A stretch of DNA of 64,000 nucleotides from Pseudomonas citronellolis (GTDB lineage Bacteria > Pseudomonadota > Gammaproteobacteria > Pseudomonadales > Pseudomonadaceae), in NCBI RefSeq assembly GCF_900112375.1, contig NZ_FOLS01000005.1, positions 173,853 through 237,852 on the forward strand, given 5' to 3'. Positions 1-8,819 of the stretch are shown piece by piece. Under the pieces are notes generated by a model. That model was not told the DNA's origin. It made no database searches and saw only the letters and a list, made by a program, of their open reading frames with translations. The translations under genes were made by a program, and so were the position numbers. How positions within the stretch are numbered: the stretch's first letter is position 1; the number at the start of each line of letters is the position of its first letter.

Positions 1-1086
1 GCCGAGCCGGCCGAAGAACGGCAGGCCGGTCACCGAGCGGTCGGAGGGGCCGTTCCAGCTCGCCGCGATGGGCACCTCGGCGAAGGTCGGGAAGAACTCG
101 CCGAGGCTGCGCCGCAGCAGGCCGAGGTAGGGCGAGGGCTGGTCGAACACCGGCAGCATGCGCCCGCCGTAGGCGAAGGTGTTGCCTCCCTTGCCAAGCA
201 TGAGCCGGCCGTCCGGGGTGTTGTGGTAGTAGTGCACGAAGATGCGCGAGTCGAGCACGGTCACCCCCGAGGTCAGGCCGATCTGCCGCAGCAGGTCCGG
301 GCGCGGCTCGGTGATGATCATGTCGCTAGAGACGATCGCCACCGTGCGCTCGAACTGCGGGAAGGCCCGCGCCATCCAGGCGTTGATCGCCAGCACCACG
401 CGGTCCGCCGCCACCTGGCCATTGGGCGTGTGCACGCGGGCCGGGTGGCCTTCCTCCAGGCCGGTCATCGGCGTGCCCTCGTACAGCCGCACGCCCAGCT
501 GCAGCGCCACCCGGCGCAGGCCGCGCACCAGCTTGCCCGGCTGCACGCTGGCGGCGGCGGGGGAGAACCAGCCTTCCAGGTGCTTGTCCGAGCCGGCCAT
601 GCGCCGCACGTCCTCCAGCGGGCGCTTGGCGAAGGAGTTGATGCCGTGCTTCTCCAGTGCGGCGATCACCCCGTCGGTGGCGCCGACCTGGGCGGCATTG
701 GTCGCGGTGTACAGGGTGCCGTCCAGGCGGTAGTCGGCATCCATCCCGTACTTCTCGCAGAATTCGCCGATGGCGTGGATGCTGCGCTCGGAGGCCTTCA
801 CCAGGCGGATCGCCTCGGCCAGGCCGAACAGCCGCTCCAGGGTGAAGAACTTCGCCGACCAGGACAGCGCGCAGCCGCCGTTGCGCCCGCTGGCGCCGGC
901 GCCGCAGATGTCGGCTTCGACGATCACCACGTCCAGCCCGGGGTTCTGTTCCTTGAGCTGGATGGCGGTCCACAGGCCGGTGTAGCCGCCGCCGACGATG
1001 CATACGTCGGCGCGGGTGTCCTGTTGCAGCGGGGCGGCCCTGTCGCTGTCGTGCTGCAGGGCCTGGGCGAGCCAGAAGGGGCGCAT
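1..1086 (-). CDS. FAD-dependent oxidoreductase (DAO family), AEP locus, 3' end outside window
   Basis: The first 362 codons are visible; the C-terminus lies beyond base 1. The start is the ATG at 1086. Residues 28-38 give a Rossmann dinucleotide motif (VCIVGGGYTGL), followed by the GASGRNGG signature of the glycine-oxidase/D-amino-acid-oxidase (DAO) family. Related enzymes encoded beside phnW/phnX have been reported to oxidise AEP or its N-methyl derivative to phosphonoacetaldehyde; that substrate is inferred here from context. The next gene upstream on the same strand is the MFS transporter, 86 bases away, so the two are probably co-transcribed. It is the same family as the polyamine oxidase at 22989-24284. 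Confidence 0.85.
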   Translation of the reverse strand, partial: MRPFWLAQALQHDSDRAAPLQQDTRADVCIVGGGYTGLWTAIQLKEQNPGLDVVIVEADICGAGASGRNGGCALSWSAKFFTLERLFGLAEAIRLVKASERSIHAIGEFCEKYGMDADYRLDGTLYTATNAAQVGATDGVIAALEKHGINSFAKRPLEDVRRMAGSDKHLEGWFSPAAASVQPGKLVRGLRRVALQLGVRLYEGTPMTGLEEGHPARVHTPNGQVAADRVVLAINAWMARAFPQFERTVAIVSSDMIITEPRPDLLRQIGLTSGVTVLDSRIFVHYYHNTPDGRLMLGKGGNTFAYGGRMLPVFDQPSPYLGLLRRSLGEFFPTFAEVPIAASWNGPSDRSVTGLPFFGRLG

Positions 1087-1172
1087 GGGGAGTCTCCGTG
1101 ATCGGGGCGCGGGTAGGGGCGTTCGGTGTGCGGTTTATCGGGCGGGGTGGGCACGTCCCTGTGCCCCGGGAA

Positions 1173-2531
1173 TCAGGAGCGCGCCGGGCGCACCTTCAGG
1201 GGGCGGTTCGGCGTGGCCGGGGCGCTCTTGCGCGCGCCTTCGGGCAGGCTGTTCCAGTGCGGCACCAGAATGGCGGCGGCGATCAACGCGGTGACGGTGA
1301 AGCCGATGAACACGCTGTAGGTGTCGAAGTAGCCGGGCAGCAGGCCGCCGAGGATGGCGCCCACCGAGCCGCAGCCGTTGACGAAACCGGCGGCGGTGCC
1401 GGCGGCCTTGCCGGTGCCGAAGTCGATGGCGGCGGCGCCGCTGATCATCGAGTCCGGGCCGTAGAGGGTCAGGCCCATCATGAACAGCAGGGCGAACACC
1501 AGCATCGCGCTGCCGGTCTGCATGGCCGGGACGAACAGCGCCAGGCACGCGGTCAGGCCGATCAGGCTGATGACGCAGGCGGGCATGCGCCGGGCGCCGA
1601 ACAGCTTGTCCGAGGCCAGGCCGATGAGGATGGGGCCGAGCAGCCCGGCGATCTCGAAGGAGGTCGGCAGCACCGCGGCGCCCACCTTGCCCAGGGCCGG
1701 CATGCGTTCGTAGACGATCACCGGGCCCCACAGCAGGATGGCGTAGCGCGCCGGCTTGAGCAGGAAGTAGGCCAGGCCGAGGGTCATCACTGTGCGGTTG
1801 CGCAGCACGGCGCCGAGGGTTTCCCAGAAGCCGGGGTTCTTGCCCCGCTCATGGAAGCCGGCGTAGTGCACGGCCTGCGGCTCGTCCGCCTCGATCGGCG
1901 GCAGGCCGACGTCCTGCGGGCGGTTGCGCTGCAGCAGCAGGAACAGCAGGGCGACGCCGCCGACCACCGCGGCGGAGGAATAGAAGGCCGCGTGCCAGGT
2001 GCCGAACACGCTGTAGGCCCACCAGCCGGCGAAGGGCGAGGCGACCAGGCCGCCGAAGGCGTAGCAGGTGCTCCACAGGCCGAGGATGCGGCCGCGCTCG
2101 TGGGCGGCGAAGAAGCTGCCCATGTTCTTGCACAGCCCGGACCAGCCGGTGGACTGCGCCAGGCCCTGGATGACCATGCAACTGGCGAAGATCGGCACGG
2201 TGGCGAAGGTACCCATGACCAGGGCGGCGAGGGTGGAGATCGCCAGGCCGCCGAACACCACGATGCGCGGGCCGAAGCGGTCGGCGAAGACACCCCAGGT
2301 GAACTGGCCCACGGCGTAGGCGGCCAGGTAGATGGCGTCCATGTCGGCCATCATGGCCTTGTCCAGTTCGAAGGTCGTGTCCTCGGCGATGCCGAGCTTG
2401 GCCACGGAGAAGGCCTTGCGGGTGAAGTAGAAGGCGGCGTACGCGAGCCAGGTGATCGCGAAGATCTGCACGCGCCAGCGCTGCATGGAACCTTTGCCCG
2501 CGTGGGCTGCGGTGCCGGTGGGGTTGCTCAT
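1173..2531 (-). CDS. MFS transporter, organophosphate:phosphate antiporter type, probable phosphonate uptake
   Basis: The protein has 452 residues with about 12 hydrophobic segments. The N-terminal part (YAAFYFTRKAFSVAK, then GQFTWGVFADRFGPR) is typical of the GlpT/UhpT organophosphate antiporter subfamily of MFS. The ATG at 2531 is preceded by a run of GTTGTT-type repeats and no strong ribosome site. It sits between an AEP-type FAD oxidase and the regulators of phnWX, so import of AEP or a related phosphonate is the best guess. Substrate specificity cannot be read from sequence. It is transcribed divergently from the LysR gene at 2802. Confidence 0.82.
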   Translation of the reverse strand: MSNPTGTAAHAGKGSMQRWRVQIFAITWLAYAAFYFTRKAFSVAKLGIAEDTTFELDKAMMADMDAIYLAAYAVGQFTWGVFADRFGPRIVVFGGLAISTLAALVMGTFATVPIFASCMVIQGLAQSTGWSGLCKNMGSFFAAHERGRILGLWSTCYAFGGLVASPFAGWWAYSVFGTWHAAFYSSAAVVGGVALLFLLLQRNRPQDVGLPPIEADEPQAVHYAGFHERGKNPGFWETLGAVLRNRTVMTLGLAYFLLKPARYAILLWGPVIVYERMPALGKVGAAVLPTSFEIAGLLGPILIGLASDKLFGARRMPACVISLIGLTACLALFVPAMQTGSAMLVFALLFMMGLTLYGPDSMISGAAAIDFGTGKAAGTAAGFVNGCGSVGAILGGLLPGYFDTYSVFIGFTVTALIAAAILVPHWNSLPEGARKSAPATPNRPLKVRPARS

Positions 2532-2727
2532 CTGATCTGACCTCGTTGTTGTTGGAGTGCCGGCAGTCAGGGAAAAACTTGTTGTTGTTATATGAGCGGG
2601 CCGTACCTTTCCGGAGGTGACGGGTCAGGGCGGATGCGGGTGAGGTTGCCGTGGGCCGGGGCCCGTGGTGAAACGCATGGAAACAAGTTCGGATAAATAA
2701 ATAAAATCGATTTATCAAATTTTAAAA

Positions 2728-2747
2728 ATAAGTCTGACTTGTAAGTC
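2728..2747 (+). promoter_or_regulatory. Candidate LysR operator in the MFS/lysR divergent promoter
   Basis: An AT-rich stretch (about 2690-2735) precedes ATAAGTCTGAC (2728-2738). TAAGTC recurs 13 bases later (2742-2747), and GACTTGTAAGTC is an inverted repeat. The 11-mer ATAAGTCNGAC recurs on the opposite strand just before the second LysR gene (4771-4781). The shared motif suggests an operator for one or both regulators. This is inferred from pattern only. Confidence 0.4.
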
Positions 2748-2801
2748 ACGGCGCCGGCCGACTACAGTGGCGACCTTCCCGATCCCTGCGGAGCCAGGCC
2801 C

Positions 2802-3692
2802 ATGCAGGTTTCCCACGCGCAACTGAAGGCCTTCCACGCCGTGGCGCTGACCGGCAGCTTCACCCGCGCTGCCGAGCGCCTGTTCCTCACCCAGCCGGCG
2901 GTTTCCGACCAGGTGCGCAAGCTGGAGGAGCGCTACGGGGTGCTGCTGTTCCACCGCAACAAGCGCTCGGTGCGCCTGACCGACCTGGGCGAGCGCCTGC
3001 TGGCGGTGACCCAGCGGCTGTTCGTCATCGAGGCCGAGGCCCACGAGCTGCTGGCGGCCTCCAGCGCGCTGCAGACCGGCAACCTGACCCTGGCGGTGGA
3101 CGCCGCGGTGCACCTGCTGCCGCAGGTGGCGCGCTTCTGCCAGCGCTACCCGGGCATCCACGTGCGCATCGAGAGCGGCAACACCGACGAATCGCTGCAG
3201 TCGCTGTTCAACTACCGGGCCGACCTGGCGCTGCTGGGCCGCACGGTGGAGGACGAGCGGCTGCTGTCGGTGACACTGCGCAGCGACCCCATAGTCGCCT
3301 TCGTCGCCAGCGGCCATCCCTGGGCCGGGCGCGAGTCGATCCGCCTGGCGGACCTGGACGACGCGCCACTGGTGTTGCGCGAGCAGGGCTCGGTGACGCG
3401 TCAGACGCTGGAGGAAGAAATGCACCGCGCCGGCCTGCGCATCCGCCCGGCCATCGAGGTGGAAGGCCGCGAGGCCGCGCGCGAGGCAGTGGTGGCGGGG
3501 ATCGGCCTGGGCGTGGTGTCGGCTGCCGAGTTCGGCGCCGACAGCCGGGTGCATGCTTTGCCGATAGTCGATTGTGAAAGGCGGATGAGCGAGACGTTGG
3601 TGTGCCTGCGCGAGCAGAGTTCGCGGCGGATAGTGTCGACCTTCCTCGACGTGGTGCGCGAGGACCTGGGGGAGGGGGCGTGCTCTTCGTAG
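2802..3692 (+). CDS. LysR family transcriptional regulator, phosphonate locus
   Basis: The 296-residue protein has an N-terminal winged helix (residues 1-60, with the LysR signature FTRAAERLFLTQPAVSDQVRKLEE) and a periplasmic-binding-like effector domain (about 90-295). The start at 2802 gives the usual LysR length. It is divergent from the MFS/FAD oxidase genes, which it probably controls, and is a clear paralogue of the LysR at 3892-4761. The last codons (TCG TAG) are the first bases of a REP repeat beginning at 3687, so the repeat supplies the stop codon and the C-terminal serine. Confidence 0.88.
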   Translation: MQVSHAQLKAFHAVALTGSFTRAAERLFLTQPAVSDQVRKLEERYGVLLFHRNKRSVRLTDLGERLLAVTQRLFVIEAEAHELLAASSALQTGNLTLAVDAAVHLLPQVARFCQRYPGIHVRIESGNTDESLQSLFNYRADLALLGRTVEDERLLSVTLRSDPIVAFVASGHPWAGRESIRLADLDDAPLVLREQGSVTRQTLEEEMHRAGLRIRPAIEVEGREAAREAVVAGIGLGVVSAAEFGADSRVHALPIVDCERRMSETLVCLREQSSRRIVSTFLDVVREDLGEGACSS

Positions 3693-3896
3693 GAGCGAGC
3701 TTGCTCGCGAACGGGATTTGCCGGCGGTCCAGGCGCTGGGTTCAAGAGCCCCTCACCCCAGCCCTCTCCCGCAAGCGGGAGAGGGGGCTGTCCTGAGTGA
3801 GCGGTGAGTCCGGAGCCATCCTGATACTCCTGGCTACGCCGTCATTCCCTCCGTAGGGCGTATAACCGTTCGCGGTTATACGCCGGTAGGCCTACG
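3687..3896. repeat. Cluster of three intergenic repeat families between convergent lysR genes
   Basis: Three families lie in order. Family A (REP type, TCGTAGGAGCGAGCTTGCTC) is at 3687-3712. Family B, a CCCCAGCCCTCTCCC/GGGAGAGGGGG palindrome, is at 3745-3790. Family C, centred on ATAACCGTTCGCGGTTAT, is at 3853-3887. All three recur elsewhere in the window. The stop codons of both flanking LysR genes fall at the edges of this cluster. The hairpins may act as the shared terminator of the convergent genes. Confidence 0.85.
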
Positions 3897-4761
3897 CCCC
3901 GCCATCCTCCGCCAGCTCCAGGAACGCACTCACCACCCGCAACCCGCGGCGCCGCTCCAGGCAGCCGAGGGAATGCCGGTTCACCAGCGCCTCGCCGACC
4001 AGCGGCACGGCGCGCACCCGCGGGTCGCGGCTGACTTCCAGCGAGGAGACGATGCCGATGCCCAGTTCCGCCGCCACCGCCTCGGTGACCGCCTCGCGGC
4101 TGCTCAGCTCCATCAGCACCCGTGGCTGTATCGGCAGGGCGCCGCAGGCGCGGTCGAAGGTGCGGCGGGTGATGGAGTCCGGCTCGCGCAACACCATGAT
4201 CTGCTGGTCCAGCTCTGCCAGCGCAATGCCCCCGCTGCGTCCGGACCAGGCGTGTTCCGCTGGCAGCAGGGCGCACAGGTGCGACTGCACCAGCTCGCGC
4301 AGGTACAGCCCGGGCCGCTCGTCCACCTCGGTCACCACGGCCACGTCCACGTGCTCGCTGAGCAGCGCGTTCAGCGTCTCCTGGGCGTTGCCCAGGCGCA
4401 GGTTGACGGTGATGCCCGGGTAGCGCGCACGCAGGCGGGCGAGCAGGGGCATGACCAGGTGCGGGCCGTCGGCCGCCACCTCGATGCGCCCGCTGAGCAG
4501 CTTGCGGTTGGCGTCGAGCAGTGTCTCGGCCTCTTCCTCCAGGGCGAACAGCGTGCGGCTGATGGCCGCCAGGCGGCGGCCTTCCTCGGTCAGCTCCACG
4601 GCGCGGGCGGTGCGGCGGAACAGGTTGACCTGGTAGTGCTCTTCCAGCGCCTTGACGTGCCCGGTCACCGCCGGCTGGCTGATGAACAGGCGCTCGGCGG
4701 CGCGGGTGAAGCTGCCTTCGCGGGCCACGGCGTCGAAGGCGCGGAGCTGGAACAGGTTCAT
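3892..4761 (-). CDS. LysR family regulator divergent from phnW
   Basis: The protein has 289 residues from the ATG at 4761. An upstream in-frame start would add 37 residues before the conserved MNLFQLRAF beginning and is less likely. The helix-turn-helix (FTRAAERLFISQPAVTGHVKAL) spans about residues 15-40, and the effector domain follows. P. aeruginosa also carries a LysR gene divergent from phnWX, so control of phnWX in response to AEP or a breakdown product is likely. It resembles the LysR at 2802 along its length, which suggests local duplication. Confidence 0.87.
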   Translation of the reverse strand: MNLFQLRAFDAVAREGSFTRAAERLFISQPAVTGHVKALEEHYQVNLFRRTARAVELTEEGRRLAAISRTLFALEEEAETLLDANRKLLSGRIEVAADGPHLVMPLLARLRARYPGITVNLRLGNAQETLNALLSEHVDVAVVTEVDERPGLYLRELVQSHLCALLPAEHAWSGRSGGIALAELDQQIMVLREPDSITRRTFDRACGALPIQPRVLMELSSREAVTEAVAAELGIGIVSSLEVSRDPRVRAVPLVGEALVNRHSLGCLERRRGLRVVSAFLELAEDGGA

Positions 4762-4770
4762 GGTGTATAG

Positions 4771-4781
4771 GTCCGACTTAT
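4771..4781 (-). promoter_or_regulatory. Candidate LysR site in the lysR/phnW intergenic region
   Basis: On the minus strand this reads ATAAGTCGGAC, matching ATAAGTCTGAC at 2728-2738 in 10 of 11 positions. It lies 10-20 bases upstream of the LysR start, where an autoregulatory site would be expected, and about 127 bases before phnW. Function is inferred from repetition. Confidence 0.35.
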
Positions 4782-4907
4782 GCCTGGGATCATGACAAAC
4801 AATTTGAGCGATAACTCGTCGCTTGGCAACGTATGTCCAGGCCCGCTCGACGGGCCGCGACAAGAACCTCACCCCGCACAGGTTTTCCCCTGATAGAGGA
4901 ACCGAGC

Positions 4908-6023
4908 ATGAGCACTGCCGAGCGCGCCCCCATCCTGTTGACCCCCGGCCCCCTGACCACCTCCCCGCGGACCCGCCGCGCCATGCTGGTCGACTGGGGC
5001 TCCTGGGACAACGATTTCAACGCCCTGACCGCCGATGTCTGTTCCCGCCTGCTGGCCATCATCCATGGCGAAGGCAGCCACACCTGCGTGCCGCTGCAGG
5101 GCAGCGGCACCTTCTCCGTCGAGGCCGCGGTGGGCACCCTGGTGCCGCGCGACGGCAAGGTGCTGGTGCTGATCAACGGCGCCTACGGCAAGCGCCTGGC
5201 GAAGATCTGCCAGGTGATCGGCCGGCAGTTCAGCACCTTCGAAACCGAAGAGGACGTGCCCACTACCGCCGAGGACGTCGACCGCCTGCTCGCCGCCGAC
5301 CCGGCCGTGACCCACGTGGCGCTGATCCACTGCGAGACCAGCACCGGCATCCTCAACCCGCTGGAAGCCATCGCCAAGGTCGTCGAGGCCCACGGCAAGC
5401 GCCTGATCATCGACGCCATGAGCTCCTTCGGCGCCCTGGACATCGACGCCCGCAAGGTGCCCTTCGACGCGCTGATCGCCGCTTCCGGCAAGTGCCTGGA
5501 AGGCGTGCCCGGCATGGGCTTCGTCTTCGCCCGCAACGAGTCGCTGGCGGCCAGCGCCGGCAACTGCCACTCCCTGGCCATGGACCTGCAGGACCAGCAG
5601 GCCTACATGGCCAAGACCGGCCAGTGGCGCTTCACCCCGCCCACTCACGTGGTCGCCGCACTGCACGAGGCGCTGAGCCAGTACGAGGAGGAGGGCGGCC
5701 TGGCGGCCCGTCACAATCGTTACGCAGACAACTGCCAGACTCTGCTGGGCGAGATGGCCAAACTCGGATTCCGCAGCTTCCTCCCTGCCGCGATCCAGGC
5801 GCCGATCATCGTCACTTTCCACGCCCCGCGCGATGCCCGCTACAGCTTCACCGAGTTCTACAACCGGGTGCGCGAGAAGGGCTACATCCTCTACCCGGGC
5901 AAGCTGACCCAGGTGGAAACCTTCCGCGTCGGCTGCATCGGCCAGGTCGATGCCCAGGGCATGCGCGAAGCGGTGGCGGCCATCGCCCAGACGCTGCGCG
6001 AGATGGAAGTCTTCGAGATCTGA
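4908..6023 (+). CDS. phnW: 2-aminoethylphosphonate--pyruvate transaminase
   Basis: PhnW is a PLP enzyme that transfers the amino group of AEP to pyruvate, giving phosphonoacetaldehyde and alanine in the cytoplasm. The 371 residues equal the usual family length. The N-terminal [18 protein letters not shown] is characteristic, and Lys195 in [11 protein letters not shown] is the expected Schiff-base lysine. The ATG at 4908 follows an AGAGGA site by 7 bases. An in-frame start at 4833 is possible but lacks the family N-terminus. It is followed by phnX after 51 bases, so the two form an operon that cleaves AEP. Confidence 0.96.
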   Translation: MSTAERAPILLTPGPLTTSPRTRRAMLVDWGSWDNDFNALTADVCSRLLAIIHGEGSHTCVPLQGSGTFSVEAAVGTLVPRDGKVLVLINGAYGKRLAKICQVIGRQFSTFETEEDVPTTAEDVDRLLAADPAVTHVALIHCETSTGILNPLEAIAKVVEAHGKRLIIDAMSSFGALDIDARKVPFDALIAASGKCLEGVPGMGFVFARNESLAASAGNCHSLAMDLQDQQAYMAKTGQWRFTPPTHVVAALHEALSQYEEEGGLAARHNRYADNCQTLLGEMAKLGFRSFLPAAIQAPIIVTFHAPRDARYSFTEFYNRVREKGYILYPGKLTQVETFRVGCIGQVDAQGMREAVAAIAQTLREMEVFEI

Positions 6024-6074
6024 ACCCCTTTCCCGGCGCAGGCCCGGCCTGCGCCCGACAACAGGATGGAAGCG

Positions 6075-6902
6075 ATGAACTACGAACAACCCAAGCAACT
6101 GCAAGCCGTGGTACTGGACTGGGCCGGCACCGTGGTCGACTTCGGCTCCTTCGCGCCGACGCAGATCTTCGTCGAGGCCTTCGCCGAGTTCGGCGTGCAG
6201 GTCAGCCTGGAAGAAGCCCGCGGCCCCATGGGCATGGGCAAGTGGGACCACATCCGCACCCTGTGCGACATCCCGGCCATCGCCGAGCGCTATAAGGCGA
6301 AGTTCGGCCGCACGCCGACGGACGATGACGTCACCGCCATCTACGAGCGCTTCATGCCGCTGCAGATCGAGAAGATCGCCGAGCACTCGGCGCTGATCCC
6401 CGGCGCCCTCGACGCCATCGCCGAGCTGCGCAAGGGCGGCCTGAAGATCGGCTCCTGCTCCGGTTACCCGGCGGTGGTGATGGAGAAAGTGGTCAAGCTG
6501 GCCGCCAGCAACGGCTACGTCGCCGACCACGTGGTGGCCACCGACGAAGTGCCCAATGGCCGCCCGCACCCGGCCCCGGCCCTGGCCAACGTGATCGCCC
6601 TGGGCATCGACGACGTGGCTGCCTGCGTGAAGGTCGACGACACCTGGCCGGGCATCCTCGAAGGCCGCCGCGCCGGCATGTGGACCGTGGCGCTGACCTG
6701 CTCGGGCAACGCCCTGGGCCTGACCTACGAGCAGTACAAGGCGCTGCCGCAGGACAAGCTGGAACAGGAGCGCCGGCGCATCGGGCAGATGTTCGAAGGC
6801 TCGCGCCCGCATTATCTGATCGACACCATTGCGGAGCTGCCGGCGGTGGTGGCCGATATCAACGCCCGCCTGGCGCGGGGGGAGATGCCGCAGAGTTACT
6901 GA
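6075..6902 (+). CDS. phnX: Phosphonoacetaldehyde hydrolase (phosphonatase)
   Basis: PhnX belongs to the HAD superfamily and hydrolyses the C-P bond of phosphonoacetaldehyde to acetaldehyde and phosphate. Asp15 in LDWAGT is the HAD nucleophile position, and Lys56 in GMGKWDH matches the Schiff-base lysine peculiar to phosphonatases. From the ATG at 6075 the protein is 275 residues; an ATG at 6066 would add three. It completes the two-step PhnW/PhnX pathway and is followed by a clear terminator. Confidence 0.96.
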   Translation: MNYEQPKQLQAVVLDWAGTVVDFGSFAPTQIFVEAFAEFGVQVSLEEARGPMGMGKWDHIRTLCDIPAIAERYKAKFGRTPTDDDVTAIYERFMPLQIEKIAEHSALIPGALDAIAELRKGGLKIGSCSGYPAVVMEKVVKLAASNGYVADHVVATDEVPNGRPHPAPALANVIALGIDDVAACVKVDDTWPGILEGRRAGMWTVALTCSGNALGLTYEQYKALPQDKLEQERRRIGQMFEGSRPHYLIDTIAELPAVVADINARLARGEMPQSY

Positions 6903-6920
6903 GGCTTGCGGCATGAGAGA

Positions 6921-6946
6921 AAGGCCCGCCTCGGCGGGTCTTTTTC
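6921..6946 (+). terminator. Rho-independent terminator of phnWX
   Basis: A GCCCGCC/GGCGGGT stem with a short TC loop is followed by five T residues, 19 bases after the phnX stop. Confidence 0.85.
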
Positions 6947-6966
6947 GTTGCTGGGTGGGGGGCTTT

Positions 6967-7270
6967 TCGTAGGAGCGAGCTTGCTCGCGAACGGTGCTCA
7001 CCGGCGGTTATGGCGTATTGGGTTGGCCCCGCAACCCTCTCCCCAGCCCTCGGCTGCGCGCCCCGCCCTGAAGGGAGAGGGGGCTAGTCCGTGCCGAGAG
7101 AGGATTTGATGCCAGCCGGCAACTCCAGAGTTGCCGGCTGACTCTGGAAAACCCAACCGCTCCGAACGGTCCCCTCTCCCTTCAGGGAGAGGGTTAGGGA
7201 GAGGGCGCTCTCAACCCCAGCACCTGCAGTCCCCAGCCAACTCTGTTCGCGAGCAAGCTCGCTCCTACGA
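6967..7270. repeat. Compound inverted-repeat element, full copy 1 (REP arm - palindromic core - REP arm)
   Basis: The left arm is the family A REP at 6967-6992. A spacer ending in TTGGGTTGG follows, then a core of roughly 180 bp (about 7030-7208) that starts with CTCTCCCCAGCCCTC and ends with its complement. The centre holds GCCGGCAACTCCAGAGTTGCCGGC, itself a palindrome. The right arm is an inverted REP at 7245-7270. The left half of the core contains the 15-base variant block GGCTGCGCGCCCCGC (7052-7066). The element occupies nearly the whole gap between phnX and the next gene and has no coding capacity. Confidence 0.85.
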
Positions 7271-7278
7271 AAGCCCCC

Positions 7279-7851
7279 TCAATTCACCACATTCCGCACA
7301 AAACGCAGCAACCCATCCCCCAGGTTCCGATAGGAAAACCGCTGGTTGCTCTTGAACACATGGAACCCCCCGCTGGCCACCTCCCAACGCTGGTCTCCAA
7401 TCTCCAGCGTCAAATGACCCTCGATGACGTAAACCATGTCATACCACCCCTCTGCATCGGGCTCTGCGTCGTAGCTGTCCCCCGGTGCCAGGGCCCAGTG
7501 CCACAACTCGGCCTGGCCCCGGGCCGGGGTGCTGGCCAGCAGGGTGCCGCGGCTTTCCGCCTGGCGGCCGGCCCAGGCCACCACGTCGACCCGCGAGAGG
7601 TCGCCGGTCTGCGGGGCGCGCACCAGGTCGGCGAAGGTCACCGAGAGGGCCGCGGCGATGCGGTCGAGGGTGGCCAGGCTGACGTTGGTGTCGCCGCCTT
7701 CGATGCCGACCAGCATGCGCCGGCTGACGCCGCTGGCCTTGGCCAGGGCGTCCTGGCTCAGGCCCGCGGCGCGGCGCAGGGTCTTGACGTTGTCGGCGAC
7801 GTGGACGAGTACGCTGGGGCGTTCGTTGGGGGTGGGCAATATATTGCTCAT
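7279..7851 (-). CDS. XRE family regulator with C-terminal cupin domain
   Basis: The protein has 190 residues from the ATG at 7851; longer in-frame starts at 7881 and 7908 exist and are not excluded. Residues about 15-70 form a helix-turn-helix of Cro/CI type (LSQDALAKASGVSRRMLVGIE). The C-terminal half is a small cupin barrel (WHWALAPGDSYDAEPDAEGW, then VIEGHLTLEI). This architecture is common for local repressors that sense a small metabolite. The gene is divergent from the EamA exporter at 7932, which it probably controls through the repeats at 7862-7881. Confidence 0.85.
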   Translation of the reverse strand: MSNILPTPNERPSVLVHVADNVKTLRRAAGLSQDALAKASGVSRRMLVGIEGGDTNVSLATLDRIAAALSVTFADLVRAPQTGDLSRVDVVAWAGRQAESRGTLLASTPARGQAELWHWALAPGDSYDAEPDAEGWYDMVYVIEGHLTLEIGDQRWEVASGGFHVFKSNQRFSYRNLGDGLLRFVRNVVN

Positions 7852-7861
7852 TCGACCGATT

Positions 7862-7881
7862 TTGCGCATTATGTTGCGCAT
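7862..7881 (+). promoter_or_regulatory. Direct-repeat operator candidate between XRE-cupin and EamA genes
   Basis: TTGCGCAT occurs at 7862-7869 and again at 7874-7881, a 12-base periodicity, in the 80-base divergent promoter. Both copies lie upstream of both start codons. Assignment to the XRE-cupin protein is inferred from position. Confidence 0.45.
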
Positions 7882-7931
7882 AAGCATACGCCAGGTCCCT
7901 GGCTGCATTTCAACCTTTTCGGTCTGCCTCC

Positions 7932-8819
7932 ATGCCGCGTTCCCGTTTCGCCACGCTGTTCTTCCCGGTCGCCGTGCTGCTCGTCTCCATGGCTTCGATC
8001 CAGGGCGGGGCGGCCCTGGCCAAGAGCCTGTTCCCGGTGCTCGGCGCCCAGGGCGTGACGGCCATGCGCCTGCTGTTCGCGGCGATCATCCTGCTCGCCG
8101 TGCTGCGCCCCTGGCGCAAGCCCATCGCGCGCAGTTCCTGGGGGCCGCTGCTGGCCTACGGCATCACCCTGGGCGGCATGAACCTGATGTTCTACATGGC
8201 CCTGCGCACGATTCCGCTGGGCGTCGGCGTGGCCCTGGAGTTCACCGGGCCGCTGGCGGTGGCGCTGTACTTCTCGCGCAAACCCATCGACTTCCTGTGG
8301 ATCGCCATCGCCGTGTGCGGCCTCTGGCTGCTGCTGCCCATCGGCGAGCTCGGCCATGGCGTCGACCCGCTGGGCGCCGCGCTGGCCCTGGGCGCGGGCG
8401 CCTGCTGGGCGATGTACATCCTGTTCGGCCAGCGCGCCGGCAACGACCACGGCACCCAGACGGCGGCCATGGGCGTGACCATCGCTGCAATATGCATCTT
8501 CCCCGTCGGCCTGGTGCATTCCGGCGCCGCGCTGTTCGACCTGCAGCTGATCCCGGCGCTGCTGGGCGTGGCGGTGCTCTCCAGCGCCTTGCCCTACACC
8601 CTGGAGATGATCGCCCTGACGCGCCTGCCGGCGCGCACCTTCGGCACCCTGATGAGCATCGAGCCGGCCTTCGCCGCGCTGTCCGGCCTGGTGTTCCTCG
8701 GCGAGCAACTGACTTCGCTGCAGTGGCTGGCCATCGCCGCGATCATGCTCGCCTCGGTGGGCACCACCCTGACCAGCCAGCCGAAGCAGCCGACCGCGAG
8801 CGTGGCGGCGGCGGACTGA
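7932..8819 (+). CDS. EamA/DMT family transporter (RhtA-like exporter)
   Basis: The 295-residue inner-membrane protein has about ten hydrophobic segments and two EamA repeats, with the conserved FTGPLAVAL in the first half and SIEPAFAALSGLVFLGE in the second. The second motif is typical of the RhtA-type threonine/homoserine exporter branch. The substrate is not evident. It is divergent from the XRE-cupin gene. Its stop abuts the convergent LysR gene with no gap. Confidence 0.85.
   Translation: MPRSRFATLFFPVAVLLVSMASIQGGAALAKSLFPVLGAQGVTAMRLLFAAIILLAVLRPWRKPIARSSWGPLLAYGITLGGMNLMFYMALRTIPLGVGVALEFTGPLAVALYFSRKPIDFLWIAIAVCGLWLLLPIGELGHGVDPLGAALALGAGACWAMYILFGQRAGNDHGTQTAAMGVTIAAICIFPVGLVHSGAALFDLQLIPALLGVAVLSSALPYTLEMIALTRLPARTFGTLMSIEPAFAALSGLVFLGEQLTSLQWLAIAAIMLASVGTTLTSQPKQPTASVAAAD

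Noticed and set aside
1098..2540. Long plus-strand open frame opposite the MFS transporter
   Set aside because: It is antisense to a clear transporter gene, has Ala/Gly/His-rich composition typical of high-GC shadow frames, and no family motif.
4869..7001. 710-codon minus-strand open frame across phnW and phnX
   Set aside because: Shadow of two certain enzymes; it begins in a REP repeat and has no motif.
6967..7270. CRISPR array
   Set aside because: Repeats here are palindromic and scattered with no regular spacers; no cas genes are in the window.
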